A stretch of DNA of 64,000 nt from Bilifractor porci (GTDB lineage: Bacteria > Bacillota > Clostridia > Lachnospirales > Lachnospiraceae): assembly GCF_009696005.1 (NCBI RefSeq), contig NZ_VUMV01000001.1, forward strand, positions 372,001 to 436,000, in the 5' to 3' direction. Shown here piece after piece: positions 17,142-25,532 of the stretch (positions within the stretch are counted from its first letter, which is position 1; every line of letters starts with the position of its first letter). The notes below the pieces were generated by a model. The model was not told where the DNA came from. It ran no database searches and saw nothing but the letters and a program-made list of their open reading frames with translations. The position numbers and the translations under genes are program-made.

Positions 17142-19379
17142 TCAGACACGGACCTTCGTTCCCTTTCCGTCTCTTTTGCTCAGCCTGATCTTATTCAGGA
17201 TGAGCTTCTTCTCCTTATAGGATACGGCAAATTCCATCCGGGAGGCAATCAGCCATGCCTTTTCCACCCGGTCGTCCGCGCCCAGGCGGATTCCCCGCAC
17301 ACCGACGGCGGTCTTTTTTTTCTCCGGTATCTCTGACACCGCAAAGCGGATAAAGTATCCGTCCACGGTCTGCATGACCAGAAACTCTCCCTGGTCGGCC
17401 GGAGAAGCCATGACAAGCCTGTCCTCTTCCACGGACAGCCTGGTAGCGGAAATAGTCCGTTTGGAAGCGTTGAACTCCCCTCCGTCTACCACTTTGACCA
17501 TCCCGGCAGATGTAACAAAGACCAGCTTCTTATCCAGGATGTCCGCCAGGGGAGTGACGCTGACAATCTCTTCCTCTGCGGAAGAATAATTGCAAAGGTT
17601 GTCCACCGGCGTGCCCTTGTCACGGAATTTTCCGAAAGGAAGATCCTTCACGCGAACCGTGTGCATGGTCCCCCGGTCGGTAAAAATGCAGATCTTGCCG
17701 CTGCTCATGCATCGGAAGACATATTTATTTTCCTTGTCGGCCGCTTCCTGGTTTCTCTCATAGACAGAGGGCTCCACCGTTCTGGCGTACCCGAACCGGT
17801 CCATCAGGAATACCAGCTCTGCATCTTCTTCCTCCGGTTCTTCCGGCTCCGCCGTCTGCGCATTCATCAGCTGTGTGCGCCGGGGGCGGGCAAACTCCTT
17901 TTTGGTATGCTCCAGATCCTTCAGGATGACATCCGCCATGGCGTCATAGTTGTTCAGGATATTCTCGTAGAGATCAATTTTCTTTTTTGTCTCCTCATTC
18001 TCCTTGTACAGCGCGTCCAGCTCCAGTCCGATCAGCTTTACCAGGCGCATGTCCAGAATCGCCTGCGCCTGCCGGTTGGTAAAGCAGAGCTCCTTCGCCT
18101 GCTTTTCGCTGGTTTTGTGCCGGAAGCGGATGCCGTCCGTCACGCCCATCGTCAGGCAGTCCTTTGCCTGCTGCTGGTTTCTGCTTCCCCGGAGAATTTC
18201 AATAATCAAGTCGATCACATCGACCGCCCGGATCAGCCCCTCCTGAATTTCCTCCTTCTCCATCTCCTTCGCCAGAAGTCTCTGATACTTTCTGGTGGTG
18301 ATGTCAAACTGAAAATCCACAAACTGATCCAGAATCTGTTTCAGTCCGAGCGTCTCCGGCCGGCCGTTCACAACCGCCAGCATGTTGACGCCGAAGGTGT
18401 CCTCCAGACGGGTCTTCCTGTAGAGAAGGTTTTTCAGCCTCTCCACATCCGCCCCGCGGCGCAGCTCCAGAACAATCCGGATTCCCTCTTTGGAGGACTG
18501 ATTGGAGATGTCTGTGATCTCCGGCGCCTGCCTGCTTTCCACCAGTTCCGCCACATCGCAGAGGAACTTCCCGATATTCGCCCCGATCATCGGGTACGGA
18601 ATCTCGGTAATAACCAGATACTGTTTTCCGTTTTTCCCCTGCTCGACCTCCACCTTGCCGCGGATCCGGATTTTCCCGGTTCCGGTCTCGTAGATCTCCG
18701 GCAGTTCATCCATGTTTACGACGATGCCGCCCGTGGGGAAATCCGGACCCTTGATATATTTCATCAGCTGGCGGCTGGTCAGGCTGCTGTTCCGGATATA
18801 AGCCCTTGCCGCGTCCGCCACTTCTCCAAGATTATGCGGGGGGATACTGGTTGCCATACCGACCGCAATACCGTCCGACCCGTTTACCAGGAGATTGGGA
18901 ATACGGACGGGAAGTACCTCCGGCTCCTTCTCTGTCTCATCAAAATTCGGAACCCAGTTGACAACATCCTTATCAAGATCCTGCAGGTAAACCTCCTGCG
19001 TGATCTTCATCAGCCGGGCCTCCGTATAACGCATGGCAGCGGCCCCGTCTCCCTCTATGGAGCCGAAATTCCCGTGCCCGTCCACCAGTGGCTGGCCCTT
19101 CTTGAAATCCTGTGCCATAACGACAAGCGCGTCGTAGATCGAACTGTCGCCGTGCGGGTGATATTTACCCATGGTATCGCCCACGATACGGGCGGATTTC
19201 CGGTAGGGTCTGTCCCAGTAGGTACCAAGCTCCAGCATGTCATACAGCGTCCGCCTCTGTACCGGCTTCAGCCCGTCCCGGACATCCGGAAGCGCGCGTG
19301 ACACAATGACGCTCATCGCGTAATCGATATATGCCTTCTGCATAAGCTCCGAGTATTCGGTTCTTATGATTTCTTCCAT
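17142..19379 (-). CDS. parC: DNA topoisomerase IV subunit A
   Basis: Breakage-rejoining subunit of a type IIA topoisomerase that decatenates chromosomes. The N-terminal core has IDYAMSVIVSRALPDVRDGLKPVQRR, the quinolone-region helix KYHPHGDSSIYDAL and the catalytic Tyr in AAMRYTEARL. The 745-residue length and the spacing to a ParE-type partner favour ParC over GyrA. The C-terminal beta-pinwheel (about 500-745) is shorter than in GyrA and no GyrA-box is evident. Start at the ATG with GGAG upstream, 63 bases after parE; the pair is presumably co-transcribed. Confidence 0.9.
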   Translation of the reverse strand: MEEIIRTEYSELMQKAYIDYAMSVIVSRALPDVRDGLKPVQRRTLYDMLELGTYWDRPYRKSARIVGDTMGKYHPHGDSSIYDALVVMAQDFKKGQPLVDGHGNFGSIEGDGAAAMRYTEARLMKITQEVYLQDLDKDVVNWVPNFDETEKEPEVLPVRIPNLLVNGSDGIAVGMATSIPPHNLGEVADAARAYIRNSSLTSRQLMKYIKGPDFPTGGIVVNMDELPEIYETGTGKIRIRGKVEVEQGKNGKQYLVITEIPYPMIGANIGKFLCDVAELVESRQAPEITDISNQSSKEGIRIVLELRRGADVERLKNLLYRKTRLEDTFGVNMLAVVNGRPETLGLKQILDQFVDFQFDITTRKYQRLLAKEMEKEEIQEGLIRAVDVIDLIIEILRGSRNQQQAKDCLTMGVTDGIRFRHKTSEKQAKELCFTNRQAQAILDMRLVKLIGLELDALYKENEETKKKIDLYENILNNYDAMADVILKDLEHTKKEFARPRRTQLMNAQTAEPEEPEEEDAELVFLMDRFGYARTVEPSVYERNQEAADKENKYVFRCMSSGKICIFTDRGTMHTVRVKDLPFGKFRDKGTPVDNLCNYSSAEEEIVSVTPLADILDKKLVFVTSAGMVKVVDGGEFNASKRTISATRLSVEEDRLVMASPADQGEFLVMQTVDGYFIRFAVSEIPEKKKTAVGVRGIRLGADDRVEKAWLIASRMEFAVSYKEKKLILNKIRLSKRDGKGTKVRV

Positions 19380-19442
19380 ACTGCTCTCCTGCTCTGATTC
19401 TTCTCTGCTTCTTTATGCTTCCCGGATCGGACCGGCTGTTTT

Positions 19443-21368
19443 CTACACATCCAGCTCCGCGTCCGCCGCATGCTCATAGATAAATTCCTTTCTGGGCGGA
19501 ACGCTGGTTCCCATCAGAATCTCCGTCATCTCTGACGCAAGACGTGCGTCCTCGATTTCCACCAGCCGCATACGCCTGGTTTCCGGATTCAGCGTCGTGT
19601 CCCAAAGCTGCTGCGGATCCATCTCTCCCAGTCCTTTGTAGCGCTGCAGGGTAAACTTCTGCCCCTGATGCTTTTTCCGGTACCTTTCCAACGCCTTGTC
19701 ATCGTACAGGTATTCCCCCTTTCCCTTTGCGGGAATGGTCTTGTAGAGAGGAGGCATGGCGATATACACATGCCCCTGATAGATCAGCTCCGGCATAAAC
19801 CGGTAGAACAGGGTCAGCAGCAGCGTGGAAATATGCGCCCCGTCTACATCCGCATCCGCCATGATAATAATCTTGTTATAACGGAGCTTTGTGATATCAA
19901 AATCGTTTCCATAGCCCTCGGAGAAGCCGCAGCCGAAGGCGTTGATCATTCCCTTGATCTCCGCATTGGCAAGCACCTTGTCGATCGTCGCCTTCTCCAC
20001 GTTCAGGATTTTCCCGCGGATCGGGAAGATCGCCTGATAATTTCTGTCCCGCGCCATCTTGGCCGAGCCGCCGGCGGAGTCTCCCTCCACGATAAAGATC
20101 TCGCATTTCTCCGGATCCTTCTTCTCGCAGTTGGCCAGCTTTCCGTTGGAATCAAAGGAGTATTTCGGCTTTACCAGCATATTGGTTTTTGCCTTTTCCT
20201 CCGACCGGCGTATTTTTGCCGACCGCTCCGCGCACTCCAGCACCGTTTTCAGCACCGGAAGATTGCGGTCAAAATAGTGCGTCACCTCCTCGCCGGTAAC
20301 CTTTGCCACCGCCCTGGACGCATCCGGGTTGTCCAGCTTTGTCTTGGTCTGTCCCTCGAACCGGGGGTCCGGGTGCTTGATGGAAATAACCGCCGTCATC
20401 CCGTTCCGGATGTCCGCGCCGGTAAAGTTGGAGTCCTTCTCCTTCAGAACGCCGAGTTCCCTGGCGTAATTATTCATCACCATGGTAAACTGCGTCTTGA
20501 AACCGGTGATGTGCGTGCCTCCCTCGGAATTATAGATGTTGTTGCAGAAGCCCAGAACATTTTCCTGGAACTCCCGGATATACTGGAAGGCCACCTCCAC
20601 GGTAATATTTTCCGATTCTCCCTTGAAATAAACCGGGTCGTGCAGCACTTCCCGGTTCCGGTTCAGATCCCGCACAAACCCGACAATGCCTTCCGGTTCG
20701 TGAAAAACAACCGTCTCGTCCCTTCCGTCCCGGCGGTCGCTGAACTGGATCGTCAGGTTCGGATTCAGATAGGCGGTCTCGTGCAGGCGGCTTTTCAGAT
20801 CCGACGAGGAAAATCTTGTCGTCTCGAAGATCTCACTGTCCGGCAGAAAGTTAATGGATGTTCCGGTTTCTTTTGTTTTCCCCAGCACAGGGAGCTTTCC
20901 GTTTTCCAGTTCAATGACCGGAACCCCTCTCTCGAACCGGTCATGATGGATATAGCCGTCCCTGCTGATCCGGACATCCATATAGGAGGAAAGGGCGTTC
21001 ACGACCGAGGATCCGACTCCGTGCAGTCCGCCGCTGGTTTTGTAGACATTATTGTCGAACTTTCCGCCGGCATGGAGGGTGGTAAACACCAGGCGCTCCG
21101 CCGGCATTCCCTTTTCATGCAGGCCGACGGGAATTCCGCGGCCGTTGTCCGAAACCGTACAGGAACCGTCCGGCTCCAGAACGACGATAATCTTGTCGCA
21201 GCATCCCGCAAGATGCTCGTCCACCGAATTATCCACGATTTCATAGATCAGGTGGTTCAGTCCCTTCCTCCCGGTGCTGCCGATATACATGCCGGGACGC
21301 ATCCGCACCGCTTCCAGTCCTTCCAGCACGCGGATGCTTTTTTCACTGTAATCAATCTTCTTAGTCAT
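19443..21368 (-). CDS. parE: DNA topoisomerase IV subunit B
   Basis: ATPase subunit partnering ParC. GHKL ATP-binding motifs EIVDNSVDEHLAG and DNGRGIPVG are followed by the transducer domain and a TOPRIM domain with EGDSAGGSAKMARDR and MADADVDGAHI. The ATG at 21368 (AAGGA upstream, 641 residues) is chosen. The longer frame would run through a terminator and into tRNA-Glu and is spurious. The 69 bases before the ORF hold a strong terminator, so how parE is transcribed is unclear. Confidence 0.92.
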   Translation of the reverse strand: MTKKIDYSEKSIRVLEGLEAVRMRPGMYIGSTGRKGLNHLIYEIVDNSVDEHLAGCCDKIIVVLEPDGSCTVSDNGRGIPVGLHEKGMPAERLVFTTLHAGGKFDNNVYKTSGGLHGVGSSVVNALSSYMDVRISRDGYIHHDRFERGVPVIELENGKLPVLGKTKETGTSINFLPDSEIFETTRFSSSDLKSRLHETAYLNPNLTIQFSDRRDGRDETVVFHEPEGIVGFVRDLNRNREVLHDPVYFKGESENITVEVAFQYIREFQENVLGFCNNIYNSEGGTHITGFKTQFTMVMNNYARELGVLKEKDSNFTGADIRNGMTAVISIKHPDPRFEGQTKTKLDNPDASRAVAKVTGEEVTHYFDRNLPVLKTVLECAERSAKIRRSEEKAKTNMLVKPKYSFDSNGKLANCEKKDPEKCEIFIVEGDSAGGSAKMARDRNYQAIFPIRGKILNVEKATIDKVLANAEIKGMINAFGCGFSEGYGNDFDITKLRYNKIIIMADADVDGAHISTLLLTLFYRFMPELIYQGHVYIAMPPLYKTIPAKGKGEYLYDDKALERYRKKHQGQKFTLQRYKGLGEMDPQQLWDTTLNPETRRMRLVEIEDARLASEMTEILMGTSVPPRKEFIYEHAADAELDV

Positions 21369-21401
21369 GCAAGTTCCTTCTGAATCTGCTGTCGATAAAT
21401 G

Positions 21402-21434
21402 GAAAAAGCGTCCGGTGTAAAACCACCGGACGCT
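21402..21434 (-). terminator. Intrinsic terminator between tRNA-Glu and parE
   Basis: On the minus strand AGCGTCCGGTG and CACCGGACGCT form a perfect 11-base-pair stem with a 6-base loop, followed by TTTTTCC. It begins 4 bases after the tRNA end and lies 34 bases before the parE start. Confidence 0.9.
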
Positions 21435-21437
21435 GCG

Positions 21438-21509
21438 CAGTTGATAAGGGAATCGAACCCTTGTTTCCGCCGTGAGAGGGCGGCGTCTTAACCGCTTGAC
21501 CAATCAACC
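21438..21509 (-). tRNA. tRNA-Glu (anticodon CTC)
   Basis: A 72-base cloverleaf with acceptor GGTTGAT/ATCAACT (first pair G-U), D-loop TGGTCAAGCGGTTAAGA, anticodon stem with loop CTCTCAC giving CTC, and T-arm GGGTTCGATTCCC. The discriminator is G and CCA is not encoded. Confidence 0.95.
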
Positions 21510-21678
21510 AAGTAGTACCTTACCATAGGGTCAGGGAAAAAGCAAGCTTTTTTTACAAAACTTTTTTTGCTATACTAGGATTGGTTTTTGTGCCCTGCGC
21601 GGCGGACGCGTATTTTTCGCGCCGCAGGGCTGAATTTATGGGATTTACAGGAAATAAGATACAGGAGATCCTGAAGAA

Positions 21679-22830
21679 ATGAATAAAAAAGAAGTACTTG
21701 AAATTCAAAAACAGCTGAAAAAAGACAACTGCCACGTAAACCGGATCTGCGGATGCTATGTGGACGGCCACAAGGAAACAATAGCCACCATGAAAGAGGC
21801 CTTCCTCTCCCTTCCGGAAGAGGAAATGTTTAAGTATTCCGATATCCTGAAGAAAACACTTTCCGGCTCCGTGGGAAAAAATCTCCTGAACCTGGAGTTT
21901 CCGCTGAAGGAAGAAGTTCCCGGAGGCCGTCAGCAGCAGCTGCTTGCCCTGCGGGATTCGGAGCTGAAGGATGAGGACATGGTGACCGCCTTCTATGACA
22001 AGGTGATCGAGACCTATCTGGATGCGGAGAATTATCTGATCCTCCTGGTGTACGGGACCTACGACGTACCGGGGCACACCAGCGACGGCCTGGAGCTGGA
22101 GGATGCCTCGGACTACGTCTACAGCTTCCTTCTGTGCAGCATCTGCCCGGTCTCCCTGTCCAAAGCCGGGCTCTGCTATGACCCTTCCGCCGGAACCTTT
22201 ATTGACAAGACGCAGGACCGGATGGTCCAGATGCCGGCAGCCGGATTTCTTTTTCCCGCCTTTAACGACAGGAATACAGACATCCACAGCCTTCTCTACT
22301 ACAGCAAAAATCCGGATCTGCTTCACCCGGAGCTGATCACCGATCTTCTGGGGTGCGTCACCCCGCTCCCGGCAGACGACCAGAAAAGCACCTTCAACGA
22401 AGTAATTGAAGAAACCTTCGGGGAAAACTGTGACTTTGAGACGGCAAAATCTGTTCACGAGAACATCAACGCGCTGCTGGAGGGAAAAAAAGAGGAGCCG
22501 GAACCGACTCCTCTGGAAAAAAATGAAATCCGCCATCTGCTGGAGCACTGCGGTGCCCGTCCGGAACAGCTGGAGCGCTTTGACGCGGCCTACCAGGACG
22601 ACCCGGAGAACGGAAACTGCCTGCTGGCCAGCAACCTCGCAAACACCCGGAAATTCGAGGTCAGCTCCGATGACGTAAAAATATCTGTCAGTTCCTCCCG
22701 CACAGATCTGATTGAGTCCAGAATCATAGACGGAACCGAGTATATCCTGATCCCGGTAACCGGCAATGTCGAGGTAAACGGAATTAAAATCCGTTCCGGC
22801 TCCGGGAAAGCAGAAACTCCGGAAGACTGA
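21679..22830 (+). CDS. DUF4317 family protein
   Basis: A 383-residue soluble protein without signal peptide or membrane segment, starting MNKKEVLEIQKQLKKDNCHVNRICGCYV, the conserved N terminus of DUF4317. The family is common in Lachnospiraceae and related Clostridia and has no established function. GGAG lies 11 bases before the ATG. A GC-rich imperfect hairpin at about 21593-21630 sits in the leader. It converges with the DUF2284 gene six bases after its stop. Confidence 0.85.
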   Translation: MNKKEVLEIQKQLKKDNCHVNRICGCYVDGHKETIATMKEAFLSLPEEEMFKYSDILKKTLSGSVGKNLLNLEFPLKEEVPGGRQQQLLALRDSELKDEDMVTAFYDKVIETYLDAENYLILLVYGTYDVPGHTSDGLELEDASDYVYSFLLCSICPVSLSKAGLCYDPSAGTFIDKTQDRMVQMPAAGFLFPAFNDRNTDIHSLLYYSKNPDLLHPELITDLLGCVTPLPADDQKSTFNEVIEETFGENCDFETAKSVHENINALLEGKKEEPEPTPLEKNEIRHLLEHCGARPEQLERFDAAYQDDPENGNCLLASNLANTRKFEVSSDDVKISVSSSRTDLIESRIIDGTEYILIPVTGNVEVNGIKIRSGSGKAETPED

Positions 22831-22836
22831 CCCGGT

Positions 22837-23385
22837 CTACCTGTCCTTTACGAGAAACAGGGAGGTATAGGTCACCGTGTTCGGGCCGTAGTAGTATTTC
22901 ATCTGATTGTCCTTGCAGACCTGGCTGACCAGAAGGCCGTACCCCTCCATGGCGGAGGTAGCTTTCTCCGGAAATCTGCAGGGGGCGTCCGGGAACGTGC
23001 ATTTTTTGCAGATGTCGCAGCTGGCAGAGGTAAGCGCCAGAATATCCGGATAAACGCCCTGCAGCTCTTTCAGGAACTTCGCGCAGTTCTCCTTCTGGCG
23101 GTTCACGCCGTCCATCATTCCCTCGTAATCCATAGAATCTTCCAGCTCCGCTGTCGTCTGAACCAGGATGCCCCAGTCATATTTTTTCATGCGTTCCCCG
23201 CACTCCGCGACGGTGCCGCAGCCGGGAGGGCATGTCCAGGTTTTATTATAGGCGTGGCACTTGTCCACCGCGCACATGTCCCGCACCTCTTCCATCGGCT
23301 TGAGCGTATCAATGCTGGCAAAGCCGGCGTGGGAAAATCCCAGCTTCAATGCATCCTCAATCAGTGTTTCCTTCTCAAACGCCAT
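22837..23385 (-). CDS. DUF2284 cysteine-rich metal-binding protein
   Basis: A 182-residue protein with many cysteines in paired motifs: MCAVDKCHAYNKTWTCPPGCG (about 37-57) and CDICKKCTFPDAPCRFP (about 123-139). This matches DUF2284, a predicted iron-sulfur or metal-binding family of anaerobes. The ATG at 23385 has GGAGG upstream. The cysteine-rich small protein follows in the same orientation upstream by about 40 bases, so they may be co-transcribed. The activity is unknown. Confidence 0.85.
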   Translation of the reverse strand: MAFEKETLIEDALKLGFSHAGFASIDTLKPMEEVRDMCAVDKCHAYNKTWTCPPGCGTVAECGERMKKYDWGILVQTTAELEDSMDYEGMMDGVNRQKENCAKFLKELQGVYPDILALTSASCDICKKCTFPDAPCRFPEKATSAMEGYGLLVSQVCKDNQMKYYYGPNTVTYTSLFLVKDR

Positions 23386-23426
23386 GACAAATCCTCCTGT
23401 GATATAACGGCAAAAACCGGCATTTT

Positions 23427-23726
23427 TCAGCCCTGTCCGACCGGTTTCGCCTTTTTTCTGATTTCCTCACTGAACTCCCGCTTCTCGTTCTCTTTTTTGA
23501 TCCAGTTGATGATCACATCGTAACTTTCCGGACGGTGAGGAAAGGTGCAGTTGGTACAGTCCTTGATAATTTTCCCGTCCTTCTGCCAGAATTCCGGTCT
23601 GCCGGGACATTTTTCCTTCAGATAGAACGGACAGTAGCAGAACAGACAGTTAAAATCCTCCTGCCCCTTGTGGCAGGGATAGTATTTACAGTCCTTATTC
23701 GCAAAGAAGCGATATGAATTCTCCAT
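23427..23726 (-). CDS. Cysteine-rich small domain protein
   Basis: A 99-residue protein. The core NKDCKYYPCHKG, FNCLFCYCPFY and DCTNCTFPHRPESYD matches the cysteine-rich small domain (PF04071-like), often found near cobalamin or metal genes of anaerobes. The ATG at 23726 has GGAGGGAG upstream; the longer frame enters the terminator of carD and is rejected. A good promoter is 35 bases upstream. The C terminus is a charged helix. Confidence 0.85.
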   Translation of the reverse strand: MENSYRFFANKDCKYYPCHKGQEDFNCLFCYCPFYLKEKCPGRPEFWQKDGKIIKDCTNCTFPHRPESYDVIINWIKKENEKREFSEEIRKKAKPVGQG

Positions 23727-23760
23727 GTGTCTCCCTCCGGTCGTTAAAATGCTTGTCTTC

Positions 23761-23789
23761 ATAGTACATCCGGCATCTGTAATTGTCAA
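23761..23789 (-). promoter_or_regulatory. Sigma-A promoter for the cysteine-rich gene pair
   Basis: The minus strand reads TTGACA, 17 bases, TACTAT. It lies just after the carD terminator and before the ribosome site of the cysteine-rich small protein. Confidence 0.75.
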
Positions 23790-23807
23790 AACAAGACAAA
23801 AAAAGGT

Positions 23808-23844
23808 AAAAAAAGAACCATCGGCCCCGTAAGAGCCATGGTTC
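23808..23844 (-). terminator. Terminator of the CarD-like gene
   Basis: On the minus strand GAACCATGGC pairs with GCCGATGGTTC (one bulge) and is followed by seven T. It begins 6 bases after the stop codon. Confidence 0.85.
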
Positions 23845-23850
23845 CGCCGT

Positions 23851-24369
23851 TCAGGCATTCTGTTCCGCCGCGTCCGTCAGAGTGTCTGCCAGCATCTTGC
23901 GGACCGTGTCCCTGTCTTCGCCCAGGGCAAGACAGAGTTCCGAATCCAGAAGATCTTCCGCCTCCTTCAGGTATCGCTCGTCAATCGATGTGAATTTTCT
24001 CCCCTGTGACTCCCGTATTTTTCTCCGGGAGAGCAGCATCTTGATCATTCCCACCCATTTGCTCAGGTCGCTTTCCTTCATGATACTCTTGTAGGTGGCC
24101 TCCCGCAGCTTTTCATTTTCCACGGAAGCCTCCGCGATGGAGGGAATCTCCCTCAGTAATTCTGCCGCCTCTTCCCTGGTGGCCACTTTGCGCATAACCA
24201 CCTTTTCATTGTCCACAGGAGAATAGATCACGCTCTTATTTGTTGTCACCGGGCGGAGCACATAGTATTTTCTGCGCGCGTCACAGCCGGGCATCTTCAG
24301 CTTCGTGATCTCTTCTACCAGACAGGGCCCGTTGGTCCCGTAAACCACATATTCTCCCTTCTCAAACAT
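23851..24369 (-). CDS. CarD/CdnL-family transcriptional regulator
   Basis: A 172-residue protein. The N-terminal RNA-polymerase-interaction (TRCF-RID-like) domain is seen in FEKGEYVVYGTNGPCLVEEI, and the all-helical C terminus includes SDLSKWVGMIKMLLSRRKIRESQGRKFTSIDERYLKEAE. Proteins of this family bind the polymerase beta subunit and stabilise open complexes. The ATG at 24369 has GAGGAAG upstream and removes a 7-codon TTG extension. The promoter is about 95 bases upstream, leaving a fairly long leader. It is monocistronic. Confidence 0.9.
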   Translation of the reverse strand: MFEKGEYVVYGTNGPCLVEEITKLKMPGCDARRKYYVLRPVTTNKSVIYSPVDNEKVVMRKVATREEAAELLREIPSIAEASVENEKLREATYKSIMKESDLSKWVGMIKMLLSRRKIRESQGRKFTSIDERYLKEAEDLLDSELCLALGEDRDTVRKMLADTLTDAAEQNA

Positions 24370-24464
24370 TTTTTTACTTCCTCTCTCCAAAAAACGTAAA
24401 CCTGCGGCAATCCATAAAAGTCTTAGAGGAACTCTGATTCTTCTGTCGTCCGTATTTCTACTTA

Positions 24465-24493
24465 ATTATAACAAAAAAACGCATTTTTTGTAA
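24465..24493 (-). promoter_or_regulatory. Candidate promoter for the CarD-like gene
   Basis: The minus strand reads TTACAA, 17 bases, TATAAT in an AT-rich divergent gap (24370-24629) between carD and the birA-like gene. Confidence 0.55.
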
Positions 24494-24629
24494 GTAGTGA
24501 ATTTACATGTGAATTCTACGTATATTCTGATTATTATTTCCAATGCACCAATGATTTTACATTTGTCTGTATTGCATGTGGAATACGCTTATGTTAGGCT
24601 TTTTACAGGTTTGGGCGTCAGGAGAAAAA

Positions 24630-25415
24630 ATGAGTATAAAGGGAAAACTGCTGGAAGAACTGAATAAAAGAGAGGGAAAGCCGGTGTCCGGGCAGCAGCT
24701 GGCAGACGCTCTGGGAGTTTCCCGAAACGCTGTATGGAAAGCCATCCATGCCTTGATACAGGAGGGCTATCCTGTTGCATCTGCAGGAAACCGGGGCTAC
24801 TTTCTGACGGATTCCTCCGATCTCCTGTCCGCCTCTGTGATCCGTTCCTGGCTGCCCGAAAGCTGCCGAAGCCTGAAGCTTAAGGTATACCGGGAGGTAG
24901 ACTCCACAAACCGGGAGGCGGCGCGTCTTCTTAGCGCCGGAGAGACCGGAGAGCTTCTGCTGGTCAGCGACACCCAGACCGCCGGGCGCGGCCACAACGG
25001 AAGCAGCTTTCCTTCCCCCGCCAACAAGGGCATTTACTGCAGCTTCCTGCTGCACGCCGGTCTCCGCCCCGACCAGCTTGAAAATGTTTTTTCCGGTACC
25101 GCAGTGGCCGTTCTCCGGGCATTTTCCGCCCTGCAGCTGCCCCCGCTCTCCATCCGCGGAACCGACGAATTCTATCTGGAACGGAAAAAAACCGGCGGCA
25201 TTCTGTGCGAGGCAAACTCCTCCGATCTGGAATCCGGCCTGTTTGACCGTCTGATCATCGGAATCGGCCTCTATCTTTCCCTGACAACCGCAGACGGAAA
25301 AAAGATGTGCGGCAGAAACCGCCTGATTGCCGAGATTGCCTCGCAGGTCAGGCAGATCAATTACACCGATCCGAAAGCATTCCTGCGGGAATACAACGCC
25401 GCGCGCGAACCGTAA
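24630..25415 (+). CDS. Degenerate BirA-like protein (probable pseudogene or ligase-dead regulator)
   Basis: A 261-residue BirA relative. The N-terminal winged helix (KLLEELNKREGKPVSGQQLADALGVSRNAVWKAI) looks intact. The ligase core is altered at key sites. The biotinyl-adenylate loop, normally GRGRRG, reads GRGHNG. The KWPND motif that holds the essential Lys is replaced by RGTDE before FYLERKKTGGILCE. The GIGxN motif reads GIGLY. The frame stops at 25415, and a C-terminal-domain-like remnant (DGSMAYTSPEGG) continues in another frame to about 25561. GGAG precedes the ATG at normal spacing. The call of family is firm; activity is doubtful. Confidence 0.75.
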   Translation: MSIKGKLLEELNKREGKPVSGQQLADALGVSRNAVWKAIHALIQEGYPVASAGNRGYFLTDSSDLLSASVIRSWLPESCRSLKLKVYREVDSTNREAARLLSAGETGELLLVSDTQTAGRGHNGSSFPSPANKGIYCSFLLHAGLRPDQLENVFSGTAVAVLRAFSALQLPPLSIRGTDEFYLERKKTGGILCEANSSDLESGLFDRLIIGIGLYLSLTTADGKKMCGRNRLIAEIASQVRQINYTDPKAFLREYNAAREP

Positions 25416-25532
25416 CTTCCGACACCAGTCTTCTCTCCCCTGCCGACGGAAGCATGGCATATACTTCCCCGGAAGGCGGGAATACCACAGCAACCCCACA
25501 GCAGCAGGAAACTGCCGTTCGACCTCCGTCTT

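Noticed and set aside
17661-21383. Long plus-strand ORFs opposite parC and parE
   Set aside because: Both follow the codon pattern of the conserved minus-strand topoisomerase genes and have no recognisable domain.
21369-21503. N-terminal extension of parE
   Set aside because: It would translate a terminator and part of tRNA-Glu; the ATG at 21368 has a ribosome site and gives the normal N terminus.
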